The notes beneath the pieces were generated by a model. It saw only the letters and a list, made by a program, of their open reading frames with translations, ran no database searches and had not been told where the DNA came from. Shown here piece by piece: positions 1 to 5,830 of a stretch of 10,988 nucleotides of DNA (position 1 is the first letter of the stretch; the number at the start of each line of letters is the position of its first letter). Both the position numbers and the translations under genes were made by a program. This DNA is from an uncultured Clostridia bacterium (GTDB taxonomy: Bacteria; Bacillota; Clostridia; UMGS1810): NCBI GenBank assembly GCA_937959315.1, contig CALGRC010000117.1, positions 1 to 10,988 of the forward strand. Direction: 5' to 3'.

Positions 1-5
1 TTTTT

Positions 6-263
6 TTAAGAAATATGTTTATATTTATTTTTGGTTGCCAAGCCACCCCGAATGTGCCGCTGCTGCTTATTCTCATACAATACAGCCTTCGCTTCCTCCG
101 CTAGTGCAGGATTGAGCTTCGCCAAACGCTCACTGATATCTTTATGTACCGTAGATTTGGATATCCCAAATTTTTTCGCGGCCGAACGCACAGTTGCCTT
201 GTGCTCGATGACGTAGTGCGCCAAAGTAACAACCCGATTGGTGATGTAATCCTTCAACACCAT
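6..263 (-). CDS. spoIIID: Sporulation transcriptional regulator SpoIIID
   Basis: An 85-residue DNA-binding protein matching the SpoIIID family in length and sequence. In Bacillus and Clostridia, SpoIIID acts in the mother cell under sigma-E, activating or repressing many genes, including those leading to sigma-K. The N-terminal half carries a helix-turn-helix at about residues 23-46 (AAKKFGISKSTVHKDI is diagnostic). The C-terminal tail is basic (RHIRGG, then KNKYK) and in the family adds DNA contacts. The ATG at 263 is preceded by GGGGG four to eight bases upstream, and the TAA stop is at 6-8. It appears monocistronic at its 5' end: 166 bp separate it from the DUF4173 gene upstream. A candidate sigma-E promoter lies about 40 bases before the start. 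Downstream context is outside the window. Identification is from family resemblance and is very confident. Confidence 0.96.
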   Translation of the reverse strand: MVLKDYITNRVVTLAHYVIEHKATVRSAAKKFGISKSTVHKDISERLAKLNPALAEEAKAVLYENKQQRHIRGGLATKNKYKHIS

Positions 264-310
264 AACCCCCTGTCACATTGCATGCTTGGAGAACCCTGCT
301 CCTTTTTTAC

Positions 311-339
311 ATTTTATGTGACAATGGGAAAAACTATGA
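311..339 (-). promoter_or_regulatory. Candidate sigma-E-type promoter of spoIIID
   Basis: Read on the minus strand, TCATAGT (339-333) and CATAAAAT (318-311) are separated by 14 bp. This resembles the sigma-E pattern (-35 close to ATATT, -10 CATACAAT, spacing 14-15). A transcript starting near 304 would have a leader of about 40 bases before the spoIIID ATG at 263. spoIIID is a known sigma-E gene in Bacillus, which supports the call. The -35 box is only a partial match and AT-rich DNA can mimic it. Confidence 0.42.
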
Positions 340-429
340 CTAGACAGACTAGCAGGTATGGCAGCGCAGCCGCTGCGGAAAAAACACTGGCCTCAAGGAC
401 TCCATTTTCCATATCTAAAAAAGAGTTCG

Positions 430-1878
430 CTACTGGACATATGCCCCATATAATTGTTCTAACCGCAAATCTGCAAAATTTCCCCGCTGCCAGCGGCCAG
501 GAATCTGATGCAACGCTTGGTAATGCGCTTCTAAATACTGCCGCGCCTTCTGTGCTGTATCGATATCTACCGGCCCGTGGTCCGGCTGCAGCAACCGGAC
601 AATCTGCGGTGCGGCGTCTGCGGAAAGTGTCATCACATAATGGATACCGCTGTTATCCCCGCGGAAATACCGGTCAATCTGGTTTTTAGCCACTAACCCA
701 TCTATATTTGCCATATTCAGCAACAGGTAATAGGACAGCCCCAATGCCGCGTACACCGCTAATATATTGTACTGTGGTCGCAACACATAAAACACCGTAA
801 TGGCCAGCCCCACTGCTTCAAACAGCAAAAAGCCAAATACCATCAGCCGCAGGCGCGTAAGGCCGTCATCCCATGTGTAGAGCAACATACGGTAAAAAGA
901 AGATGCAAGCAGCACCAAAGTTACAACACACAGCAGCAAATTACAAATTACCATCCAACGGCCAGCCAGCGTTTTTTGTGTACCAAACAGCCGTGTTCCA
1001 ACAACAATCAGCCCCAAATTAACACAGGTAAGCCCAAACAATTCAAAAAACCCCCGCCGCGCATAATCGGTATAGTTCAGCCCTTCCGGCAATTTGGCCC
1101 CGCAAAACAAATACCGGAACTGGATGATAACAAACACCAAGTATACCGCCAACAGGCCAGATAATACCAAAGCAAACACCAATCCGTCCGTTTTCCAGTT
1201 AAAGGCTGCCCGCATGCGCGGCTGTGGCTTGGTGCAGGAAAGCGCCATGACACCGCACAAATACAGCCCCGCCGCCAGGCCTAACAGGCATTTCCCTATA
1301 ACTGACACCCGCATATGCCGCACAACCGCCCATAACCCGTCAATGAGCAACCGGGCAAATACCTGGTCGGCCATAGCCAGCAATACCGCCAGCACCAACA
1401 TGCACGGCAATGCAATGGCCGCCGCCAATAAAACCCTGCGCACCATGCCCGCTTTCCCGCCGCACACTTCTATTCCATAACGGAACGGCAAATGTACCAA
1501 CGATACCGGCCTGACGGCCGATACCAAAATATCGCCCCAAACGCCTATGCGGCCAATGTGCAGTTCGCCCGATGCAGACAGCGAAAAGGCCCCCAGCAAT
1601 AACAAGGATATCAAAAAATTGGGAATCCGCCATATGGAATTGCTCCACAAGGCCGCATTGACGCCAAATACTACCAACGGCAGCATCAAAAACAACGCCT
1701 GCCACCGTAATTTTTGATGCCGAACCATCCATGCAGCCGCACCCAACTGCAGCAGTACAAATACCAATATGCCGGCCCCCGCGCGCTGCGGCAACACCAA
1801 ATAGGAAAATGCCGCGGCGGAAAATAATGAATAGCAAATAGCCGCTATCTTAACTGCCCGGCCTGTAACTGGTTTCAT
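430..1878 (-). CDS. DUF4173-family polytopic membrane protein
   Basis: A 482-residue integral membrane protein with about ten to twelve hydrophobic segments spread over residues 10-390. A soluble C-terminal tail of about 90 residues follows. Two blocks typical of DUF4173 are visible: the QFRYLF segment followed by NYTDYARRGFFEL (about 233-260), and NIDGLVAKNQIDRYF (about 391-405) just after the last membrane helix. The function of the family is not established. The gene is the third of an operon: its ATG overlaps the TGA of the Xre gene (ATGA at 1878-1875), which suggests translational coupling. A GGGGGAAGGA ribosome binding site lies just upstream, inside the Xre gene. In known genomes DUF4173 genes often sit next to a small repressor and a DUF2975 protein, as here. 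No clear intrinsic terminator follows it. Family is confident, role unknown. Confidence 0.88.
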   Translation of the reverse strand: MKPVTGRAVKIAAICYSLFSAAAFSYLVLPQRAGAGILVFVLLQLGAAAWMVRHQKLRWQALFLMLPLVVFGVNAALWSNSIWRIPNFLISLLLLGAFSLSASGELHIGRIGVWGDILVSAVRPVSLVHLPFRYGIEVCGGKAGMVRRVLLAAAIALPCMLVLAVLLAMADQVFARLLIDGLWAVVRHMRVSVIGKCLLGLAAGLYLCGVMALSCTKPQPRMRAAFNWKTDGLVFALVLSGLLAVYLVFVIIQFRYLFCGAKLPEGLNYTDYARRGFFELFGLTCVNLGLIVVGTRLFGTQKTLAGRWMVICNLLLCVVTLVLLASSFYRMLLYTWDDGLTRLRLMVFGFLLFEAVGLAITVFYVLRPQYNILAVYAALGLSYYLLLNMANIDGLVAKNQIDRYFRGDNSGIHYVMTLSADAAPQIVRLLQPDHGPVDIDTAQKARQYLEAHYQALHQIPGRWQRGNFADLRLEQLYGAYVQ

Positions 1879-2090
1879 TGTCCTTCCCCCTCTACATATT
1901 CCAAAATATCTGCCGGCTGGCAGTCCAGCGCCCGGCAGAGAGCTTCCAGTGTTGAAAACCGGACGGCTTTGGCCTTGTTGTTTTTCAGAATGGATAAATT
2001 AGCAGGCGAAATACCGATTTTTTCCGACAATTCCATCAGCCCAATCTTACGCCTGGCCATCATGACATCCAAATTGATGATAATTGGCAT
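1875..2090 (-). CDS. Small Xre/Cro-type helix-turn-helix repressor (YozG-like)
   Basis: A 71-residue protein that is essentially one Cro/C1-type DNA-binding domain. After a short beta-strand start (MPIIINLDVMMARRK), the helix-turn-helix runs at about residues 20-45 (LSEKIGISPANLSILKNNKAK). It is followed by TLEALCRALDCQPADIL, typical of the YozG/HTH_26 group. The ATG at 2090 is chosen because it is 13 bp after the DUF2975 stop and follows GGGGGTG. A longer reading frame starting at 2156 would overlap the DUF2975 gene and add residues unlike the family. Small repressors of this type usually sit directly downstream of a DUF2975 gene and probably control their own operon. The inverted repeats at 2626-2658 are the likely target, by inference. 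The last codons overlap the DUF4173 start. Confidence 0.92.
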   Translation of the reverse strand: MPIIINLDVMMARRKIGLMELSEKIGISPANLSILKNNKAKAVRFSTLEALCRALDCQPADILEYVEGEGQ

Positions 2091-2103
2091 ACCCGCACCC
2101 CCA

Positions 2104-2556
2104 TCAAACGGTAAAATCGTGTTCCTGCTTGTAATACACCGCCTGTTTAAAAACATCCTTCACGGTAAGGCAAAACAGCGACGCCACCAAAAACACCACC
2201 GCTACAATGGCCGATGCAAGCGTAAACCAAAACACACATTTGACCGTATAAATGACAGCGATTAGCATAGCAGCCACCGCCATCTTGCGGAAACATGAGA
2301 TGTTTTCCGCCACAAACGGGTTGCCGCCCAGCAAGGTGCGGAACAGCTTTTTAAGCTGGTAAAGGATATACACCGCACACAGGCCAGAAGAAATTAATAT
2401 GGAAGCAAACGGCAGCGACGACGCTGGATGATGGAACGCAGCGGCCCCCATCCACCATTTGGTAAGCCACGGCACACAGCAGCATGCCAAAATACCGCCG
2501 TAAAACAAGACATCCACCATTGCTTTTGCTATGTAATGCACCATAGATCTTTGCAC
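2104..2556 (-). CDS. DUF2975-family four-helix membrane protein
   Basis: A 150-residue membrane protein with four predicted transmembrane helices at about residues 10-34, 46-67, 91-110 and 111-133. Two DUF2975 hallmarks are present. One is GNPFVAENISCFRKMA (about 78-93) between helices 2 and 3. The other is the C-terminal tail AVYYKQEHDFTV, the family's 'E-x-D-L/F-T-I/V' ending. Function is unknown; the family is nearly always paired with a small Xre-type regulator, as here. The GTG at 2556 has AAGGGG eight bases upstream. An ATG at 2544 (four codons later) has AAGGTG nine bases upstream and is an equally possible start. It is first in the operon, directly behind the promoter at 2590-2618. 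A membrane sensor or modulator of the repressor is a reasonable guess, but nothing in the sequence proves it. Confidence 0.9.
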   Translation of the reverse strand: MQRSMVHYIAKAMVDVLFYGGILACCCVPWLTKWWMGAAAFHHPASSLPFASILISSGLCAVYILYQLKKLFRTLLGGNPFVAENISCFRKMAVAAMLIAVIYTVKCVFWFTLASAIVAVVFLVASLFCLTVKDVFKQAVYYKQEHDFTV

Positions 2557-2589
2557 CTTACCCGCCCCTTTCCCATTCCTGTTATTTGT

Positions 2590-2618
2590 AGCATACCATT
2601 TAATTTATCATTTGTCAA
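2590..2618 (-). promoter_or_regulatory. Sigma-A promoter of the DUF2975-Xre-DUF4173 operon
   Basis: On the minus strand TTGACA (2618-2613) is followed after 17 bp by TATGCT (2595-2590), an almost ideal housekeeping promoter. Transcription would start near 2583, about 27 bases before the GTG at 2556. The box lies in AT-rich DNA between the AraC stop and DUF2975, next to the dyads at 2626-2658. Confidence 0.75.
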
Positions 2619-2625
2619 TGTTTTT

Positions 2626-2658
2626 TTATTGTTTTTCGATAAATAAAAATCGAAAAAC
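2626..2658. promoter_or_regulatory. Overlapping inverted repeats, probable operator for the Xre regulator
   Basis: Two dyads overlap. TTATTG-N5-CGATAA (2626-2642) is a 6+6 inverted repeat with one mismatch. GTTTTTCGAT (2631-2640) and ATCGAAAAAC (2649-2658) form a perfect 10+10 inverted repeat around an 8-base AT spacer. The nearer edge is 8 bp upstream of the -35 box of the DUF2975 operon. Position and symmetry fit binding by a dimeric regulator, most simply the operon's own Xre protein. Being upstream of -35 it could also be an activator site. On the plus strand the longer dyad is followed by a T-run and could fold as an AT-rich hairpin, but no plus-strand gene precedes it. Confidence 0.55.
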
Positions 2659-2700
2659 ATGATTTTTTTTGCAACCAAAACGGATCGGCAAATAGCTGCC

Positions 2701-3468
2701 CTATTGGCGGGCGCGCGGGGAATGGCCATAATACTTTTTATAATAGCGGGTAAAATGACAGACACTTTCAAAACCGCATTCTTCCGCCACACACCGCACA
2801 GTAACGGCGCTATTATTCAAAAGCATCCGCGCTTTATCCATCCGCGCTTCCAAAAGCTCTGCTTTCGGCGAAGTATGAAAGTACTTGTGGTAACAGTCAT
2901 AAAACTTACTGCGGCTCATGGCAGCTTTTGCAGCAAGGGAATCTATATTCCAATGCCGGGTGCAGTCGGTCAGCATCTCCAGCCGGATATGTTCCAGCAA
3001 AACCCGTGTGCTGTCATTTTTCGTCTCTTCTGTATGATAAAAACTACGCGCTGCGCGGTACAGCAGCTTTTGCAATACAAGGCCTGCAACCTCTTCAGCA
3101 AACGGCTGCCTGTTCCATGTTTCCGCCTGTATTTCCCTAATAAGCCGGTTGAGTTCCTCCCCGCCGGAAGGATAAAACGGCTGTGAGGAAGGCAAACTGA
3201 GCGGTTCCAACCATGCCGGGCACACCTCAAAATGGACATAGCTGTTGACAAACGCAGGTATCCCGCGAAATTTCTGAACATCCGCAGGGGCGTAAAAAAT
3301 ACATGCACCAGGGGCAAGCAGTTGTTCTTCCCCGTCCAAAGTCAAATACATCCCCAGTGGGAAATAAAGGAATAAGTAATCCCCGCTGCCATTCGGACGG
3401 AAAATCAACATATTGTCCCGTTCCTTCACCATATAACCGCAGTGTACAATTTTTAAAAAAGTATCCAT
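2701..3468 (-). CDS. AraC-family transcriptional regulator
   Basis: A 255-residue regulator with the usual AraC layout: an N-terminal cupin-like sensing domain (about residues 5-100), a linker, and a C-terminal DNA-binding domain with two helix-turn-helix units. The first unit is around 162-185 (IDSLAAKAAMSRSKFYDCYHK) and the second around 212-236, ending in the family signature CGFESVCHFTRYYKKYYGHSP. The ATG at 3468 follows AGGTG five bases upstream; a TTG five codons earlier is in frame but would remove that site from its natural place. It is transcribed away from the GH2 gene at 3656, the classic arrangement for a regulator of the adjacent sugar gene. The inducer cannot be read from the sequence; a sugar or oligosaccharide is inferred. 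The direct repeats at 3531-3563 are its probable binding sites. Confidence 0.93.
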   Translation of the reverse strand: MDTFLKIVHCGYMVKERDNMLIFRPNGSGDYLFLYFPLGMYLTLDGEEQLLAPGACIFYAPADVQKFRGIPAFVNSYVHFEVCPAWLEPLSLPSSQPFYPSGGEELNRLIREIQAETWNRQPFAEEVAGLVLQKLLYRAARSFYHTEETKNDSTRVLLEHIRLEMLTDCTRHWNIDSLAAKAAMSRSKFYDCYHKYFHTSPKAELLEARMDKARMLLNNSAVTVRCVAEECGFESVCHFTRYYKKYYGHSPRARQ

Positions 3469-3516
3469 ATTATCACCTGGCAATCAAATAATACAAGGGG
3501 TCTCCCATACAGATTC

Positions 3517-3545
3517 AATATATCCTGTTTTGGATAAAAAGTCAA
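3517..3545 (-). promoter_or_regulatory. Sigma-A promoter of the AraC-family gene
   Basis: On the minus strand TTGACT (3545-3540) and TATATT (3522-3517) are 17 bp apart. The start would be near 3510, giving a leader of about 40 bases before the ATG at 3468. The first direct repeat (3531-3541) lies in the spacer and touches the -35 box, so a bound regulator could block its own promoter. Confidence 0.65.
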
Positions 3546-3563
3546 TAAAAGTGGATGAAAAAG
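3531..3563. promoter_or_regulatory. Direct repeats 21 bp apart, probable AraC-type operator
   Basis: TGGATAAAAA at 3531 and TGGATGAAAA at 3552 match at 9 of 10 bases and start exactly 21 bp apart, two helical turns. This is the spacing known for paired half-sites such as araI1-araI2 bound by AraC-family dimers. The downstream copy ends 10 bp before the -35 box of the GH2 promoter, suited to activation. The upstream copy lies inside the divergent promoter of the regulator gene. Confidence 0.55.
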
Positions 3564-3572
3564 CATTGTATT

Positions 3573-3601
3573 TTGACAGCCCGGCCGATAAAATATACCA
3601 T
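3573..3601 (+). promoter_or_regulatory. Probable promoter of the GH2 gene
   Basis: A perfect TTGACA at 3573-3578 is followed after 17 bp by TACCAT (3596-3601), a weak -10 with four of six consensus bases; TATACC at 15 bp is an alternative. A good -35 with a poor -10 and an operator just upstream fits an activated promoter. The GH2 start is about 48 bases after the expected transcription start. Confidence 0.48.
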
Positions 3602-3655
3602 AAGATAACAAGATGCCAGCAATAACCATAAGAAATCAGGAAAGGACGGTATACC

Positions 3656-5359
3656 ATGAAAAAACCAAGAACAGAACATCCCAATCCTCAATTTGAACGG
3701 GAGAAATGGGAAAACCTCAACGGGGAATGGCAGTTTGAAATTGACTGCGGGAACAGCGGAATTGAACGGAAATTTTATGAACGGGAACAGCTCAACGGTA
3801 ACATCCTGGTCCCCTTCTGCCCGGAAAGCAAGCTATCCGGCGTAGGATATACAGATTTTATGGCGGCGGTCTGGTACCGCCGCACCATTGCCATAATCCA
3901 GGAACAGCTGCAGGGGCGTGTCCACCTCCATTTCGGGGCGGTAGATTATTGTGCAACCGTCTACGTGAACCAAAAGGAAGTTGGGAAACACCGCGGCGGC
4001 TATACATCCTTTTTCTTTGATATCACAGATTTTTTAACCGAAGGGGAAAATACCCTTTGCGTCTGTGCACAGGATGACGTACGCGCACCTTATCAGGCAA
4101 GCGGCAAGCAGTCCGGACAATACCATTCCTGCGGCTGTTATTATACCCGTACAACCGGCATTTGGCAGACGGTCTGGCTGGAATTTGTCCCGCAAGCCCA
4201 TATCAAGCGCGTACAGTATTACCCAGACCCGGCAAACGGCAAGCTGACAATACTTGCAGAAACAGTGGGCGCCGGCGTGCTGGATGCAGCGGCCTCTTAT
4301 CAAGGATCGCCGATGGCAAAAGCAAGCGCCCAGTCGTCTGGCGGCACGGTTTGCCTGGAGCTCCATCTTGCAGAAAAACACCTTTGGGAACCGGGGAACG
4401 GGCGGTTATACGACTTAGAATTTACCTATGGGGAAGACCGGGTAAAAAGCTATTTCGGGCTGCGCAGCCTGCGGCTGGACGGAAAAAAATTCCTCATCAA
4501 CGGGAAACCTGTATTCCAACGGCTGGTTTTAGACCAGGGCTTCTATCCGGACGGGATTTATACCGCGCCAGACGATGCGGCGCTGCAAAATGATATACAG
4601 ATTTCCATGGGCTTGGGCTTCAACGGTGCGCGGCTGCATGAAAAAGTATTCGAACCGCGGTTCTTATATCATTGCGACCGGATGGGCTACCTTGTCTGGG
4701 GGGAATATGCAAACTGGGGCTTTGACCATAGCAATCCCGGCCTGCTGTCCCACTTCCTCAACGAGTGGCGGGAAGCGGTGGAACGGGATTTTAACCACCC
4801 AGCGATTATCGGGTGGTGCCCGTTTAACGAAACCTGGGATATCAACGGCCGGAAACAGGAAGACGATATCCTGCGTACCGTCTATCTGGAAACCAAACGG
4901 CTGGACACCACACGGCCCTGCATTGATACCAGCGGCAATTACCATGTCCTGACTGATATTTTTGATGTACACGATTATGAGCAAAATCCGGAAACCTTCC
5001 AAGCCACATTCCAACGGCTGGAGCGGGAAGATATCCTCCCGCATTTTGCAGAACGTCAGACTTACCGCGGGGAGGCGGTTTTTGTCAGCGAATACGGCGG
5101 CATCAAATGGGATTGCGGTGCCATATCGGAAAACGGTTGGGGGTATGGCGATGCGCCAAAAACCGAGCAGGAATTTTTGGAGCGTTACAAAAACCTGACA
5201 GAACCCCTTTTGCAAAACCCAAAGCTGTTTGGCTTTTGCTATACCCAACTTTATGACGTAGAACAGGAAGTAAACGGGCTGTATACCTACGACCGGAAAC
5301 CAAAATTCGACCCCGCCGTTATCAAGGCGATAAACAGCCAAACGGCAGCCAACGAATAA
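3656..5359 (+). CDS. Glycoside hydrolase family 2 beta-glycosidase (short form)
   Basis: A 567-residue GH2 enzyme without signal peptide, so probably cytoplasmic, hydrolysing a beta- (or equivalent) linked terminal sugar from an oligosaccharide. Order of domains: jelly-roll sugar-binding domain (about 18-178, opening with WENLNGEWQFEID), an Ig-like domain (about 180-270), and a TIM barrel (about 270-560). The catalytic acid/base is Glu392 in GWCPFNETWD and the nucleophile Glu479 in FVSEYGG, the standard GH2 pair. The stretch LVLDQGFYPDGIYTAPDD followed by FNGARLHEKVFEPRFLY places it in a short GH2 subgroup common in Clostridia. Classical LacZ is about 1000 residues and has extra C-terminal domains. 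The ATG follows AGGAAAGGA. It is divergent from the AraC regulator and ends in a strong terminator. Beta-galactosidase, glucuronidase or arabinopyranosidase-like activity cannot be separated by eye. Confidence 0.93.
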   Translation: MKKPRTEHPNPQFEREKWENLNGEWQFEIDCGNSGIERKFYEREQLNGNILVPFCPESKLSGVGYTDFMAAVWYRRTIAIIQEQLQGRVHLHFGAVDYCATVYVNQKEVGKHRGGYTSFFFDITDFLTEGENTLCVCAQDDVRAPYQASGKQSGQYHSCGCYYTRTTGIWQTVWLEFVPQAHIKRVQYYPDPANGKLTILAETVGAGVLDAAASYQGSPMAKASAQSSGGTVCLELHLAEKHLWEPGNGRLYDLEFTYGEDRVKSYFGLRSLRLDGKKFLINGKPVFQRLVLDQGFYPDGIYTAPDDAALQNDIQISMGLGFNGARLHEKVFEPRFLYHCDRMGYLVWGEYANWGFDHSNPGLLSHFLNEWREAVERDFNHPAIIGWCPFNETWDINGRKQEDDILRTVYLETKRLDTTRPCIDTSGNYHVLTDIFDVHDYEQNPETFQATFQRLEREDILPHFAERQTYRGEAVFVSEYGGIKWDCGAISENGWGYGDAPKTEQEFLERYKNLTEPLLQNPKLFGFCYTQLYDVEQEVNGLYTYDRKPKFDPAVIKAINSQTAANE

Positions 5360-5362
5360 AGC

Positions 5363-5424
5363 AAAAAAACAACCTGTAAAAGAGCGCCCCAGCAAACGTG
5401 CCGGGCGCTTTTTTACAGGTTGTT
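5363..5424. terminator. Bidirectional intrinsic terminator between GH2 and the GH42 remnant
   Basis: Arms 5368-5389 and 5403-5424 pair over 22 bp with a single G-T wobble, closing on a GC-rich GAGCGCCC/GGGCGCTT core around a 13-base loop. On the plus strand the core is followed by TTTTTT (5409-5414), right after the GH2 stop at 5359. On the minus strand the full stem is followed by seven T (5369-5363), serving the converging GH42 fragment whose stop is at 5433. Confidence 0.88.
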
Positions 5425-5432
5425 GCTATAAA

Positions 5433-5744
5433 TCAAATATGCCCAACCCTTTCCAATTCCTCAGCTACCTGCCGGATTTCTCTGCTGCGGAATTCATAGC
5501 GCGGCGGCGCAGCCGTCGGCGTACGCAAAAACACCTGTATCGCATATTTCTCTGCACATGCAACCGCCCGCTTTAGCCAGGAAAAATCGTATACTTCTTC
5601 CTGCGGCTCGTACAAGCTCCAAGCAAATTTCCCCATCCGGATAACGTTCATCCCCAGATCACGAATCCTCCTAATATCCCCCTCTATTGCATTAAAATCC
5701 CAGTGTTCAGGATAGTAACAACACCCAAACAAAAACCGTTCCAT
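5433..5744 (-). pseudogene. Truncated GH42 beta-galactosidase remnant
   Basis: The 103-residue frame begins exactly like a GH42 beta-galactosidase. FGCCYYPEHWD, then RDLGMNVIRMGKFAWSLYEP, YDFSWL and TPTAAPPRY cover the first strands and helices of the TIM barrel (residues about 5-85). Family members are about 650-700 residues, and everything holding the two catalytic glutamates is missing. After APPRYEF the frame runs into SREIRQVAEELERVGHI and stops. That tail resembles a segment lying after the barrel in GH42 proteins (an 'x-VAEEL-x-x-L' helix), so a large in-frame internal deletion plus loss of the 3' end is the simplest reading. The ATG at 5744 still has an excellent GGAGGTG ribosome binding site. 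The fragment lies between two terminators and cannot be an active enzyme. The N-terminal assignment is sure; the origin of the tail is inference. Confidence 0.85.
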
Positions 5745-5780
5745 ACCACACCTCCACCTGTATTTTCCATTATTATCGGG

Positions 5781-5812
5781 AAAAAAGGGGAATCCCCTCA
5801 TTGGGATTCCCC
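5781..5812 (-). terminator. Intrinsic terminator of the GH43-esterase operon
   Basis: On the minus strand GGGGAATCCC (5812-5803) pairs perfectly over 10 bp with GGGATTCCCC (5796-5787) around a six-base loop. It is followed directly by TTTTTT (5786-5781). It lies 19 bp after the esterase stop at 5831 and 37 bp before the GH42 remnant, so the remnant would be expressed mainly by read-through. Confidence 0.92.
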
Positions 5813-5830
5813 TGCATGAAACATGGCGTC

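Noticed and set aside
337..352. GACTAG-ACA-GACTAG direct repeat upstream of spoIIID.
   Set aside because: It is only two short copies with no link to a mobile element or attachment site; it may be chance.
361..376. GC-rich hairpin GCAGCG-CAGC-CGCTGC downstream of the DUF4173 gene, as its terminator.
   Set aside because: On the minus strand no T-run follows the stem, so it is not an intrinsic terminator; the T-run at 384-379 precedes it and has no convincing stem before it.
1340..1837. 165-codon minus-strand frame inside the DUF4173 gene.
   Set aside because: It is a shifted-frame shadow of the DUF4173 gene, whose conserved blocks lie in the other frame.
2091..2156. Longer N-terminus for the Xre regulator starting at 2156.
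   Set aside because: It overlaps the end of the DUF2975 gene and adds residues unlike the family; the ATG at 2090 matches the family start.
2631..2670. Inverted repeat followed by TTTTTTTT on the plus strand, as a terminator.
   Set aside because: The stem is almost all A/T and no plus-strand gene lies upstream; its place next to the DUF2975 promoter fits an operator better.
4664..5395. 243-codon open frame on the minus strand, opposite the GH2 gene.
   Set aside because: It is antisense to a clear GH2 barrel with intact catalytic motifs, has no recognisable domain and runs through the terminator.
5745..5786. Separate promoter for the GH42 remnant.
   Set aside because: A GATAAT-like -10 is present at 5778-5773 but the -35 would fall in the terminator stem and does not match TTGACA.
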